The notes beneath the pieces were generated by a model. That model made no database searches. It saw nothing but the letters and a program-made list of their open reading frames with translations, and was not told the origin of the DNA. Both the position numbers and the translations under genes were made by a program. 64,000 nucleotides of DNA, from NCBI GenBank assembly GCA_964653595.1, contig CAZZHH010000003.1, positions 1 to 64,000 of the forward strand. Direction: 5' to 3'. Positions 9,567 to 18,323 of this stretch are shown here, piece after piece. Within the stretch, counting starts at the first letter, position 1; every line of letters begins with the position of its first letter. The stretch is from JBAXTE01 sp964653595. Lineage in GTDB: Bacteria; Bacteroidota; Bacteroidia; Bacteroidales; WCHB1-69.

Positions 9567-9954
9567 TTTTATTGTCCAAAGATGGATTTTTTGTCATATC
9601 AACCAATGTATTATAATTGCATTTAATGATCTTAACCATAATTCCGCCACATCCAGCATGAAGCTCGATCGTGCTTGCAAGAATCTCAGCTAAACCTTTA
9701 TGTTCTGCTGGAATGAGTACAATCAGAGCTTCTGAACTTTCATCTGTGCTTTTTCTCGGAACTAGAGCTTCCTGTTCCTTAGCGGAGTTAAGTTGCTTTT
9801 CAAGGGCATTAATTATTTCAACGATACCCTTAATATCTTCTTCGGCCATTTCGAGCTTGTCACGAATTTGTTGGAATTCGTTTGTTATAGCATCTCTTTC
9901 CGTAAGTTTTTCGGAAAGAAGGTTTTGCAGCTTATCAATGTATGCTTCGCTCAT
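9550..9954 (-). CDS. family D coiled-coil protein (134 aa)
   Basis: Residues 1-65 are a coiled coil (LQNLLSEKL..RD....EFQ..RD.L..AE..I). Residues 72-115 form a small domain with ALIVLIP and GIMVKIIKCNYNTLVDM. The same C-terminal pattern, in a shifted frame, ends the upstream gene 9976-10336. SD AAGGAG precedes the ATG. Confidence 0.7.
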   Translation of the reverse strand: MSEAYIDKLQNLLSEKLTERDAITNEFQQIRDKLEMAEEDIKGIVEIINALEKQLNSAKEQEALVPRKSTDESSEALIVLIPAEHKGLAEILASTIELHAGCGGIMVKIIKCNYNTLVDMTKNPSLDNKNENRA

Positions 9955-9975
9955 ATTATATTCTCCTTAATATAA

Positions 9976-10336
9976 TTATTTTCGTCCAATAACGTTAATT
10001 ACGTCATTACATTGGATAATTTCAACTTCAACGCCGCTAAACGGCACCCGTTTAGATGTCTCCAATTATGCCATCTACCACTTGTTGATTATCCGTAGCA
10101 ATACGGACGATCAATGTTTTTATTCCAGGCTTGGAACAGGAAATTTCCTGTTCTTGCAATTTTGTTAATTTCTGTTTTGTTTTAGCTATTTCTTTTGTCA
10201 GCGCTGTTACTTCGGTTTCGGCATTGAGTGCATTGTCACGCGCTTTATCGTATTCGTCTTGCATACGATCCCGAAACGCAATCTTATCACAAATATTTTT
10301 CTCCATTTCTTCAAGGAGTTTTTCTAATTCGTTCAT
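9976..10336 (-). CDS. family D coiled-coil protein with a frame break near its 3' end
   Basis: The uninterrupted frame (10052-10336) ends at TAA after 94 residues. The +1 frame continues from that point to a TAA at 9976 and encodes GVEVEIIQCNDVINVIGRK, which matches GIMVKIIKCNYNTLVDM of the neighbour 9550-9954. The join is at about 10053 in the context ATC-TAA-A. This could be a one-base indel or a +1 frameshift at a stop codon. An 8-bp inverted repeat (CTAAACGG/CCGTTTAG) spans the site. Confidence 0.6.
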
Positions 10337-10956
10337 TTGTTTTCTTCCGTAACGTTTTTAAGCAACATTATCCCATCACTGTCTACTTTATGGCGAGGAA
10401 TAATGTTCTTATCATAAGTACGTGGTTTGATTTCTCTATTTCCTTCGGCGGTCTTGCTTTCTAGGAAGAGCTCTACGGAAATATTATATTCGTCTGATTT
10501 ATCAGATGGAACAACGGCGAGCAAGTATTTCATCATAGGCACGCCAGTCTGAACAAGATCGTAATTACATTTCCATGAGGTTTCAACAAATTGAATGTTC
10601 TGATACTGTTCTTTCGGTATGCCGTGTGTTATGACAACTCTTTTCCTGTTGTCATATGGCGGAATTTTACAAAGTAAATTAGACAATGAATTAAATTTTG
10701 TATATCTGCCGTCAAGTGCATCTGCGAACAAGCAATTAATAATCGTGTCAATTTCTCTTGTCACTGCGTCAATGTCGTTCTTATATGTGATGCAGTTGTC
10801 ACAACGAATTTTAAAGTTTTTGATATCCATATGAAATGTTTCTATCGGACAGCAAAACGAGATGCTTGGTTTAATAAATCCAAGCGTTACGAGTGGTGTC
10901 GAAATACTTTTGGTGATGTCGTCAAGGATCTTTGATTCCATTTTTATATTATGCAT
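10333..10956 (-). CDS. family E/F-like hypothetical protein (207 aa)
   Basis: Start set at ATG 10956 because AAAGGAAAAGG lies just upstream. The N-terminal ILDDITKSISTPLV.LGFI resembles the DI.N.L..TPLV..GFV start of family F and the IINN.N..LIKTGLVVP start of family E. Stop overlaps the next gene (ATGA). Function unknown. Confidence 0.7.
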   Translation of the reverse strand: MHNIKMESKILDDITKSISTPLVTLGFIKPSISFCCPIETFHMDIKNFKIRCDNCITYKNDIDAVTREIDTIINCLFADALDGRYTKFNSLSNLLCKIPPYDNRKRVVITHGIPKEQYQNIQFVETSWKCNYDLVQTGVPMMKYLLAVVPSDKSDEYNISVELFLESKTAEGNREIKPRTYDKNIIPRHKVDSDGIMLLKNVTEENK

Positions 10957-11010
10957 TTTTATTTTTCCTTTTCCTTTGTCATTTTGCAAGACTTTTATTA
11001 CACAATGTCT

Positions 11011-11973
11011 TCATTTTTTTACTATCTTAACTTCTTTTCTGAACCTGTCAATAAGTTCTCTTTTTGCCAGAGTGGCAGTTTTTCTATTTGGATCTTCTCT
11101 GAAAATTTTCTCAATATCATCTTCGAATTTATCAACATCTCTATTTGTATTTAAAAAATATATTTTTTTTAACCAAATATCGTTGTCGATATTAATATCA
11201 CCCAACATTGTACAAACTCTATCTTCGTATTCTTCTTCAGAATCTTGTGGTTGTTTTTCAAGAGCTTTTCTTATCAGCTTTTCCCATTCTGGCATATCGG
11301 AATTTGCGCGTAATTCCTGAATTCTATTTTTTAATTTTTCAAGGAATGTACCGATAACAGGGTTGACATATTTATAGAGTGCGAAATGACCACATTGGAT
11401 TTTGTTGATATGGCCATACAAAAAATCAGAAATACTCCACAGAAAAACGTTAATGTCTTTATCTTTCAAACTTCTGATCTTACGTACAACCAACATGTGT
11501 GTAAGTGTGCGATCGAGATCATATGTCAGATTGCTTAAGGCATTAAAAAGTCCGTTTAGAACAATCGTATGGCCGTTATATTCAATATTACGAACATCTT
11601 TTTTGAAGTTATCGACCACATTTGAAAACACAATTGTATATGGCATGAATTCGGATGGTTGAATATAAATAAATTCAGGTTTTATTGCATAATCTGTAAT
11701 TTTACACAATTCTAAACAGGCGGTGTTATCATCGTTTATATTAATGTCGTATGTAGCTAACGGGAGTGTACTGTCATTATAGATAATTAAATCCTTTACA
11801 AAGTCCAATATTTTATTTTCTATTTTGGAAGCGATAAGCTTGGCATTGAATTCTATGTGCCACTTGAGGATCATCTCCTCACGGTTACATACATTAAACC
11901 TATCGCTTTTTGGAACAACCAGTCCCGTTTTAATAAGTAGTGGGTTGATATTGTTAATAATATCTTGAATCAT
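11011..11973 (-). CDS. family E hypothetical protein (320 aa)
   Basis: It starts MIQDIINNIN.LLIKTGLVVPKS, the family E signature shared with the second half of 11985-13727 and the fragment at 15849-16004. The middle has the pattern LPLA.YDI......CLELC found in the paralog. The C-terminus is highly charged. No known domain. Confidence 0.75.
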   Translation of the reverse strand: MIQDIINNINPLLIKTGLVVPKSDRFNVCNREEMILKWHIEFNAKLIASKIENKILDFVKDLIIYNDSTLPLATYDININDDNTACLELCKITDYAIKPEFIYIQPSEFMPYTIVFSNVVDNFKKDVRNIEYNGHTIVLNGLFNALSNLTYDLDRTLTHMLVVRKIRSLKDKDINVFLWSISDFLYGHINKIQCGHFALYKYVNPVIGTFLEKLKNRIQELRANSDMPEWEKLIRKALEKQPQDSEEEYEDRVCTMLGDINIDNDIWLKKIYFLNTNRDVDKFEDDIEKIFREDPNRKTATLAKRELIDRFRKEVKIVKK

Positions 11974-11984
11974 TTCTTCTTTTG

Positions 11985-13727
11985 TTATTTTATATTTTCT
12001 TCCTTGATTTCATACATTGATAAGTAAATAACTTCACCATCGTTCATGGTGAAAACATCATACATTACTTCTGATGGGTCTTTTTTTAACGCTAAGAGAC
12101 TAAAAAGCCCTATGAATATTTTTGCCTGTCTTGCAAATCCGTCAACTCCATTAGTTTTATCCAAATGGGAGAATACGAGTTTACCGAGTTCTCTTATGTC
12201 TACCTTTCCAGTTTCAAATTTGTCATTTTTTTGTATAGCTGGACACATGTCCGCTACCTTATCTTTGATCACTTGAACAGCCGCTCTAATGGCATCTTTC
12301 TCAGAGTGGTGTTTTCCATTCATAAAATCGTAATAAGGTTTCTTGATATAGTAATTTTTTTGCTGGATAGTACCAATTTCTATTCTTAATTTTTTGATAA
12401 AGCTGTTTAAAATCGAACTAAAATCTTCGTTGTATAACCAAGCGGCAGTTTTTGCATTTTTTACGAACGATTCACGGATTCTTTGAAGGAAGAATTCAAT
12501 ATCTTTTTCTTTTAAATTCTTAATCTCTTTAATTACTATTTGATGATCTATAAAATCATCGAGGTCATTTTTGATACCCTTTAATCCTTTTTCAATTAAT
12601 TCGTTACCGTTAAAATCAAAGTCGCGTGTAGTCTTTTTAAAATTATCAATAATATTAACGATTAATTTCTCCCAAGGTTCTTCATTGTTTTTTGTGCCAA
12701 AAGAGGCGCTACATAGCTCTAATCCAATACTATAGTCATTGGTTTCTTTATTTTTATACACACGAACTTCATACATTGCCAACGGAAGTGACAGCTTTGA
12801 TTGCGTGAGGTAATATACGCCACAATCGGTATAATCATATTTTATTACACTGACATTTGGCAGATTACAATAATCATCCATATTACACGCTTTTTTGTGT
12901 ATAAGAATAACGGCTTCTTTGGCGCCATTCCGCTCTATCGTTTCTAAAATCTCTTTGTAATTCGTTTGCTCATAATTGAGATATAATAATTCAGCCATAG
13001 AGCTTTCAATTTGTAAATTGACTTTTCCGATAATTTCGTTCATTTGCCTTTTGTAAATTACACTGTTTGTAAAGACAATGGGGAATGTACCAATTCCGTA
13101 ACTTATACTTGTTCCAGTTTTCCATTTACTGTTTTTTGGAACGACAAGTCCCGTTTTGATAAGCGGCGAGTTGACATTGTTGATAATATCTTGAATCATT
13201 TGTTCTTCGGTCATTTTAATTTCCTTTGTTTTCATATGATTAATAAACCCTTTATTTTCCATGCTACCACTTTTTTCTAATTCATAAAATGATTCCAGCA
13301 ACGTTTTAAATAAGACATCTTCAAGGTCTTCGCTTGCCTCAATCTTTAACCCGTTTCCTTGTAATATAGAAATAAATGGGTCAGTCATGAAATTGATAAT
13401 TCGTTGCGTTTGGCCATTGGTAGCAAAACGATGGTCACCATACATGGTGCACAAAATGCCTGGAATTTCGTACAAAAATTCCTTTACGTCCTTTGCAAAT
13501 TGTTCTTTTTCTTTCTGTGTTGCAAAACTGTCCGTTTTATCTTTCCAGATTTTGTTGCATGTAAGAAGACTACATAAATTTTTCGGATAATTTCCAAGAG
13601 AGTGTTTTTCTTCCATACAGGTTATTTTTTCTGGAAAAAGAATTCCGTCAGCTGTAAGTTTTGTGTATAAATAAAGTGGTCTCGTGGCTTCGATAAGTAA
13701 TCGTTGCCAGTTTTCACATTCTGGCAA
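11985..13727 (-). CDS. family E protein fused to an upstream reading frame (580 aa), 5' end disrupted
   Basis: Residues from about 173 on are a full family E protein and begin with their own SD and ATG (AAAGGAAATTAAAATG), so this was probably a separate gene. The 170 residues before it are of unknown type. The given start is a weak TTG. The natural ATG with an AAAGG SD is at 13781, but a TAA at 13734-13736 stops that frame after 15 codons. It may be a decayed upstream gene reading into an intact family E gene. Confidence 0.6.
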   Translation of the reverse strand: MPECENWQRLLIEATRPLYLYTKLTADGILFPEKITCMEEKHSLGNYPKNLCSLLTCNKIWKDKTDSFATQKEKEQFAKDVKEFLYEIPGILCTMYGDHRFATNGQTQRIINFMTDPFISILQGNGLKIEASEDLEDVLFKTLLESFYELEKSGSMENKGFINHMKTKEIKMTEEQMIQDIINNVNSPLIKTGLVVPKNSKWKTGTSISYGIGTFPIVFTNSVIYKRQMNEIIGKVNLQIESSMAELLYLNYEQTNYKEILETIERNGAKEAVILIHKKACNMDDYCNLPNVSVIKYDYTDCGVYYLTQSKLSLPLAMYEVRVYKNKETNDYSIGLELCSASFGTKNNEEPWEKLIVNIIDNFKKTTRDFDFNGNELIEKGLKGIKNDLDDFIDHQIVIKEIKNLKEKDIEFFLQRIRESFVKNAKTAAWLYNEDFSSILNSFIKKLRIEIGTIQQKNYYIKKPYYDFMNGKHHSEKDAIRAAVQVIKDKVADMCPAIQKNDKFETGKVDIRELGKLVFSHLDKTNGVDGFARQAKIFIGLFSLLALKKDPSEVMYDVFTMNDGEVIYLSMYEIKEENIK

Positions 13728-13818
13728 GTCCTGTTAGCCAGACATGTATTTCAAATAGTTGTTACTAAGGTAATTTTTCATATTTTTTCCTTTACATGTT
13801 GTTTAATACAATCATGTT

Positions 13819-14337
13819 TTATTTCGTTTTTTGAATCCTTAAATAAAACGTTTCAGCCATAGGTACAAATATTAGCGTGCACTTATATGTCGGAACGCTG
13901 GCCTTTAGTAGACGAAGCGCAACTGCGCTTAAAGTTTTTTTTGACGCGTAGCATTGCATTTTGATGTTGTCGTATATCTTATTTGACAAACAGGCTTTTT
14001 TTACTTTTGATACTTGAGTAAAATGAAACAAGATGATATGATCGTCAAGTTCAAATGGTAAACAATATTCAATTAATGATTCAACGTCACTGCTGTCGCC
14101 TATTGTTTTTACGATGTATTCAAAAATCATGTTTTGTGTATTTTCCATTACCGATTCCATTACGGACCGATAGCTTCTGCCGTAAATTTCCCCTTCCTCA
14201 AATTTGAAAACATCAATGAGTTCGGAATCACCATGAAGGTTATGGGTGAATTCTACAAAGTTATATTTGCAAAGCCAATGGTCTTTAAAATTGTTTTGGA
14301 CATCTTGAACGATTTTTTCAATGTCACTTGTGTTCAT
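13819..14337 (-). CDS. family G hypothetical protein (172 aa)
   Basis: Start at MNTSDIE, chosen from the SD AGAAAGAAG and the paralog at 16326-16889. Shared blocks include LIEY(C)L.F..D..ILLFH, IKMQCY.S.KT and the C-terminal TY.C...F. The gene has a 5' leader of two large hairpins (14370-14519), as does its paralog. This suggests post-transcriptional control. Function unknown. Confidence 0.75.
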   Translation of the reverse strand: MNTSDIEKIVQDVQNNFKDHWLCKYNFVEFTHNLHGDSELIDVFKFEEGEIYGRSYRSVMESVMENTQNMIFEYIVKTIGDSSDVESLIEYCLPFELDDHIILFHFTQVSKVKKACLSNKIYDNIKMQCYASKKTLSAVALRLLKASVPTYKCTLIFVPMAETFYLRIQKTK

Positions 14338-14519
14338 TTCTTTTCTTCTTTCTTGCTTTTTTATCATTTCCACCAACCTGTTATCAAATAAATAAGGAGT
14401 TAATATGATAACACAGGGATAACAGGCTGGCGGAGATTGTTTTACCCACACGACAGTACGCTATTCGTAGAGTAAGGAGGTTGTTTTTTGACGAAGCGTG
14501 TGTTTGCCGTGCGGATAAA
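14338..14519 (-). promoter_or_regulatory. structured 5' leader, two long hairpins with anti-SD loops
   Basis: Hairpin 1 pairs 14505-14519 with 14441-14455 (15 bp) and begins within a few bases of the expected transcript start. Its loop reads ACCTCCTTA on the transcribed strand. Hairpin 2 pairs 14418-14433 with 14370-14385 (16 bp); its loop has ACTCCTTATTTATT. Non-Watson-Crick positions are all A.C on the plus strand and G.U on the minus strand, so the structure is an RNA from the minus strand. Confidence 0.75.
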
Positions 14520-14523
14520 TCAT

Positions 14524-14550
14524 TAATACAATCGAGTTTATATCTTATTC
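14524..14550 (-). promoter_or_regulatory. promoter of the family G gene
   Basis: Boxes GAATAAG and TGTATTA with a 13-nt spacer; the first box overlaps the stop region of the LRR gene at 14538. Confidence 0.75.
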
Positions 14551-15722
14551 ATGGTTTTTTCATCAACGAGTTCTTTTTTTGATGCGCAGTATTCATCATC
14601 ATCGATGCTGTCGTTCATAACGTAAACTGTCCTGTTTTCTGGATATATATTAAATGCACCTTTGCCAATGAACGGATTTTTTTCGTACATACAGTAGATA
14701 CTTGTTAAATGATTGCACACCCTAAATGCGTTGTCGCCAATATGTGTAACTCCAGCGGGAAGAGTTACCGACGTAAGTTTTACACAACAGCAAAATGCGC
14801 CGTTCCCGATACTTGTCAAGGATGCAGGCAATGTCACCGAAGTTAAATTAATGCAATTGTCAAACGCTTTTTCTTTAATATGTGTTACACCTTCTGGTAC
14901 ATTGAAGCTGGCTTTGCCACACGGGCACATAATAAGCTGTTTCATATCTTTACTGAACAACACTCCGTCAACAGTACAAAAGAACGGGTTGTCTGGATGA
15001 ACAATAAATTCCGTCATGGATTTGCAATCGAAAAATGCTCCCACTTCAATATTTTCAAGTTCGGCGGGTATTGTTACCGATTCTAAACTGGAACCAGAAA
15101 ATGCCATGTACTTCATTATCTTTAATGACTTCGGAAGTGTAATTAAAGTTAGTTTTCTACAATCGAAAAATGATAATTCTCCGATACTGGTTAGCGACTC
15201 GGGGAATGTTACAGAAGTTATACCTTTGCAACAGGAGAATACAGAATCTTCTATCATCTCAACAGAATCTGGTATCGAAACAGACGTAATGGCTTCACAC
15301 AAATAAAATGCCCGTTTCCCCATACTGATCAATGACTTCGGTAACGATTTAATTTCTGCTTTTCGGCACCAACCAAACGCATATTCGCCTATACTTGTTA
15401 CAGAATCGGGAATTGTAATATAAACCAGTTTTCCACACTGGGCAAACGCGCCCTCACAAATACTGACGAGCGTCGATGAAAGCATGATGGAAACAAGGTC
15501 CCAACAACGGGCAAATGCAGCAGCATTAATGCTCTTTATTGTATCTGGCAATGCAACAGCCATCAGGCCTTTGCAGTTACTAAATGCATATTTTTCAAGA
15601 CCTGTGACGGTGTATTCTTTTCCGTCAATAATTGTTTTACTTGGAATGATAATCTCACCAGTGTAAGACATATCGCATGCGACTTCAACTTCACTGTCGT
15701 TTAAGACGTTGTATTTTAACAT
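14538..15722 (-). CDS. BspA-like leucine-rich repeat protein (394 aa)
   Basis: Start placed at MLKYNVLN, with AAGGAAC upstream. The N-terminal cap (GEIIIPSKT..DGKEYTVTGL) is followed by about twelve LRR_5 repeats (AFSNC, AFARC, AFAQC, AFGWC and so on). One repeat block is replaced by the FCTVDGVLFSKDMK.L motif that recurs at 39605-40480 and 40511-41332. Typical BspA solenoid; ligand unknown. Confidence 0.9.
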   Translation of the reverse strand: MLKYNVLNDSEVEVACDMSYTGEIIIPSKTIIDGKEYTVTGLEKYAFSNCKGLMAVALPDTIKSINAAAFARCWDLVSIMLSSTLVSICEGAFAQCGKLVYITIPDSVTSIGEYAFGWCRKAEIKSLPKSLISMGKRAFYLCEAITSVSIPDSVEMIEDSVFSCCKGITSVTFPESLTSIGELSFFDCRKLTLITLPKSLKIMKYMAFSGSSLESVTIPAELENIEVGAFFDCKSMTEFIVHPDNPFFCTVDGVLFSKDMKQLIMCPCGKASFNVPEGVTHIKEKAFDNCINLTSVTLPASLTSIGNGAFCCCVKLTSVTLPAGVTHIGDNAFRVCNHLTSIYCMYEKNPFIGKGAFNIYPENRTVYVMNDSIDDDEYCASKKELVDEKTMNKI

Positions 15723-15739
15723 GACTTGTTCCTTATAGT

Positions 15740-15877
15740 TTATTTTTCCCAAACAGACATAATCTTTTGGTAAATTATTGCAATGATAAAAACGATGCCG
15801 CACGCAACGGCAACGAATGGAATAACAAACAATACACAAAAGGTATCTTCAATCATCCGCTTTGTTTTGAATTTCAT
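15740..15877 (-). CDS. small membrane protein (45 aa)
   Basis: One long hydrophobic segment (residues 13-36) is followed by YQKIMSVWEK. The protein at 18024-18173 ends its membrane segment with the identical YQKIMSVW, so they are paralogs. The start overlaps a family E fragment, and the SD is weak. Confidence 0.6.
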   Translation of the reverse strand: MKFKTKRMIEDTFCVLFVIPFVAVACGIVFIIAIIYQKIMSVWEK

Positions 15878-16004
15878 TAGAACTCTTGTGCCATCCGATT
15901 TTCGTGATTTCAGGTTCGCCCACATCAAACTTATCGCTTTTTTGTACAACAAGTCCAGATTTGATAAATGGTGAGTTGATGTTGTCGATGACACTTTGAA
16001 CCAT
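15849..16004 (-). pseudogene. truncated family E copy (51 codons)
   Basis: ATG at 16004 opens INSPFIKSGLVVQKSDKFDV, which matches the N-terminus of the family E proteins at 11011-11973 and in 11985-13727. It stops after 51 codons, and no matching remainder follows. Likely a remnant. Confidence 0.55.
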
Positions 16005-16069
16005 TTCTTCGTTTGTTATCTTTAAGCCTTGTCGCCTTTATCTGCATACTTAATATATTCAGGAATGAT

Positions 16070-16318
16070 TTATAAATTTTTAGTATTCTTTTTCAGGTTT
16101 TCTAATACTCTATCCAATTTGTTAATTATGTCATTAAGATCATTAATTGTTTTGTCAATTGTATCAATTGAATTACAAAAATGCTTATAGGCATCCTCGA
16201 TATGTTCTGATGCATTTTCCATATGTACTACTGCGCTATTGGTATATTCTACAGCTTTTTCTATATGCACTTCTGCATTTCTTATATACCCAAAGAGATT
16301 GCCGAACGGTACAAACAT
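16070..16318 (-). CDS. small coiled-coil protein (82 aa)
   Basis: Start at MFVPFG, with AAAAAGG 9 nt upstream. A short hydrophobic N-terminus is followed by a regular coiled coil in two halves: heptads of HIE.A.E.....HME.A.EHIE and then I..LN.IINKL..VLE.L. It resembles a structural or oligomerisation module. No family recognised. Confidence 0.65.
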   Translation of the reverse strand: MFVPFGNLFGYIRNAEVHIEKAVEYTNSAVVHMENASEHIEDAYKHFCNSIDTIDKTINDLNDIINKLDRVLENLKKNTKNL

Positions 16319-16325
16319 AAATTTT

Positions 16326-16889
16326 TTACCTTTTTGATTTCCAAATTTGTAAATAAAATTTCTTTTCCAGTTCAGAAAAGAAGACATTGCAGGTATATGT
16401 GGATATGCTGGATTTTAACAATGGTATCGCAATGGCGTTACACGTTTTTTCAGAATAGTAACATTGCATTTTAATGTTTTTATGCGCTTCACTTGGTAAT
16501 CCAGTTCTTTTAACATCGAGCGTGTGGGCAGCATGGAATAAAAGAACATATTCGTCTTGGGTAAATTTTAAATAATCTATCAGTGATTTAAGATCTTCGA
16601 TATCTTGACGTTTGGAATTTAAAATAATGTGTTCAAAAATTTTTTGAGCCGTACATTCTACAACTTCTTCGAGTAGCGCTCTATAATCACTTTTGAAATT
16701 GTCGGTTTCGATAATTTCGATAATTTCTGAATCTTCTGGATGATTATAATCTAATGCGTCTTCAAATTTTACAATTCCGCATTCGCCAAGCCAGTTTTTC
16801 CTAAAATGATTCACGACGTCTTCTTTTAAAGCTACTCTAATTCTATTTTTCTCAAACAATTCTTCAACGTTAATATCGTCTTTGTTCAT
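16326..16889 (-). CDS. family G hypothetical protein (187 aa)
   Basis: Paralog of 13819-14337 along its whole length (LIDYL.F..DEYVLLFH, HKNIKMQCYYSEKT, STYTC). Same promoter-plus-two-hairpin leader. Function unknown. Confidence 0.75.
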   Translation of the reverse strand: MNKDDINVEELFEKNRIRVALKEDVVNHFRKNWLGECGIVKFEDALDYNHPEDSEIIEIIETDNFKSDYRALLEEVVECTAQKIFEHIILNSKRQDIEDLKSLIDYLKFTQDEYVLLFHAAHTLDVKRTGLPSEAHKNIKMQCYYSEKTCNAIAIPLLKSSISTYTCNVFFSELEKKFYLQIWKSKR

Positions 16890-17050
16890 TTTTCTTCCTT
16901 ATAATTTTAATGTCTCCACCAGTCCGTTACCAAATAAATAAGGAGTCAATATGATAACACGAAAATAACGGACTGGTGAAGAGTGTTTTATCCACACGGC
17001 AAATACTGTTCATATGGCATGTAGGTTTATGCATTTGCCGTGTGGATAAA
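16890..17050 (-). promoter_or_regulatory. structured 5' leader, two long hairpins
   Basis: Hairpin 1 is a perfect 18-bp stem (17033-17050 with 16987-17004) beginning at the expected 5' end of the transcript. Hairpin 2 is a perfect 13-bp stem (16966-16978 with 16917-16929) with a 36-nt loop holding ACTCCTTATTTATT on the transcribed strand. Layout and loop match the leader at 14338-14519, but the stems differ in sequence, a sign of covariation. Confidence 0.75.
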
Positions 17051-17054
17051 TTGT

Positions 17055-17081
17055 TAATACAATTGAAGATATACTTTATTC
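17055..17081 (-). promoter_or_regulatory. promoter of the family G gene at 16889
   Basis: Perfect GAATAAA-N13-TGTATTA on the minus strand. Confidence 0.8.
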
Positions 17082-17115
17082 ATGACTATTTTTAATTGCC
17101 TTCCGAGATGATGCG

Positions 17116-17970
17116 TTAATCTACAATGACGTTTTCTGGAATTTCCAACGGCTCTAACTTATAACACATATCGAATGCCATAAGGCCAATTTTTTCCAGT
17201 GACGCTGGGAGTGTAACATGTCGCAAATTAACACAACGTAAAAATGAATATTTTTTAATTTCTTTTAACGTTTCTGGTAATACCACAGATGTAATATCTT
17301 GATTGTTACTAAAAGCCCCTTGTATTTGCGTAACTTTGTATTCTACACCATCGTGTACAACCTTTTCTGGGATGGTTATGTCTCCTTTAAGGTTTTCATT
17401 ACAACGTATAGCGTATGCTTCTCCGCTTTTGTCAAGTTCATAATAAACGCCGTTAAGTTCGAGAATAATAGCGGAAACATCATCAAACACTTTTGCCTCA
17501 GTGGCAATATCCAACACGTTTTGTGGACCAGTTATTAATTTCGGATTTAAGTTAAAACACCCATGGAAAACAAGATATTGGATCGTTTTTAATGATGCTG
17601 GCAAGGCGAATTCCGTGAGTCCTGAACACCCTTCAAATACGAATGATTCAATGACTTCAACAGAGTCTGGCAGTTTTATCGAGGTTAAATTACAACACCC
17701 CCAGAACGCCGAAAAACCAATGAACCTTAATGTGTTTGGAAGTTGAATAGACGTCAAATTTACGCAATATTCAAACGCACCCCAACCGATGCCTACCACC
17801 GTGTAAGCTTTGCCTTCATGTATTATTGTTTCTGGAACGATGATATCTCCAGAATAAGGCGTGTCGCCCTCTTCAACTACAACTTCACCATCATTATAAT
17901 GATACCTACAGTTACCATTGGCTAAGATTGTATATTTTAAACCGAGATATTCAAACTCTAATTCAGACAT
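17116..17970 (-). CDS. BspA-like leucine-rich repeat protein (284 aa)
   Basis: An N-terminal cap with DIIVPETIIHEGKAYTVVGI is followed by about seven LRR_5 repeats in two groups, separated by a non-repeat insert (residues 145-195) that itself looks like a second cap (DITIPEKVVHDGVEYKV). It may be two short LRR proteins fused. SD AAAGG and promoter at 17999. Confidence 0.9.
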   Translation of the reverse strand: MSELEFEYLGLKYTILANGNCRYHYNDGEVVVEEGDTPYSGDIIVPETIIHEGKAYTVVGIGWGAFEYCVNLTSIQLPNTLRFIGFSAFWGCCNLTSIKLPDSVEVIESFVFEGCSGLTEFALPASLKTIQYLVFHGCFNLNPKLITGPQNVLDIATEAKVFDDVSAIILELNGVYYELDKSGEAYAIRCNENLKGDITIPEKVVHDGVEYKVTQIQGAFSNNQDITSVVLPETLKEIKKYSFLRCVNLRHVTLPASLEKIGLMAFDMCYKLEPLEIPENVIVD

Positions 17971-17998
17971 TGTTAATTCCTTTCTATGTTTGAAATAA

Positions 17999-18025
17999 TA
18001 CTACAAACGTGTATGGGGTTTATTC
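17999..18025 (-). promoter_or_regulatory. promoter, GAATAAA-N13-TGTATTA class
   Basis: Boxes GAATAAA and TGTAGTA; overlaps the TGA stop of 18024-18173 and drives the LRR gene at 17970. Confidence 0.75.
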
Positions 18026-18173
18026 ATGATTTTTTATTTCCTCTAAATTTATTTTTCCAAACAGACATGATTTTTTGGTATACCTCGGCAATGACAAAGA
18101 ATGTCATACATATAATAGCTACCAACGGGATAATGACGACGATGCAAAAAGCATCTTTAAATGTAATTTTCAT
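18024..18173 (-). CDS. small membrane protein (49 aa)
   Basis: Single hydrophobic segment (residues 9-30) then YQKIMSVWKNKF with a basic tail. Paralog of 15740-15877. AGGAG SD, and the ATG overlaps the upstream stop (ATGA). Confidence 0.7.
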   Translation of the reverse strand: MKITFKDAFCIVVIIPLVAIICMTFFVIAEVYQKIMSVWKNKFRGNKKS

Positions 18174-18313
18174 GAAAACTCCTGTGCCAACACAACAACA
18201 GCTGTCAGCACGACAATAATAGGTACGATTATAGTAGCATAAAGTGCAATGGCGGCAGTGATGATTATTGCCAACCAAGCGTTGTTTTTGATTTTAGTTA
18301 AATATTTTTTCAA
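18170..18313 (-). CDS. small membrane protein (47 aa)
   Basis: TTG start with AAGGGTGGA upstream. A basic N-terminus (KKYLTKIKNN) precedes a very hydrophobic stretch of about 30 residues. Coupled to the next gene by ATGA. Possible holin-like or membrane peptide, but nothing specific supports that. Confidence 0.6.
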   Translation of the reverse strand: MKKYLTKIKNNAWLAIIITAAIALYATIIVPIIVVLTAVVVLAQEFS

Positions 18314-18323
18314 AATTCCACCC

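Noticed and set aside
16987..17050. Two TTATCCACA DnaA boxes
   Set aside because: They are the two arms of a leader hairpin, so the second is forced by pairing; the related leader at 14.4 kb has lost the box but kept the stem.
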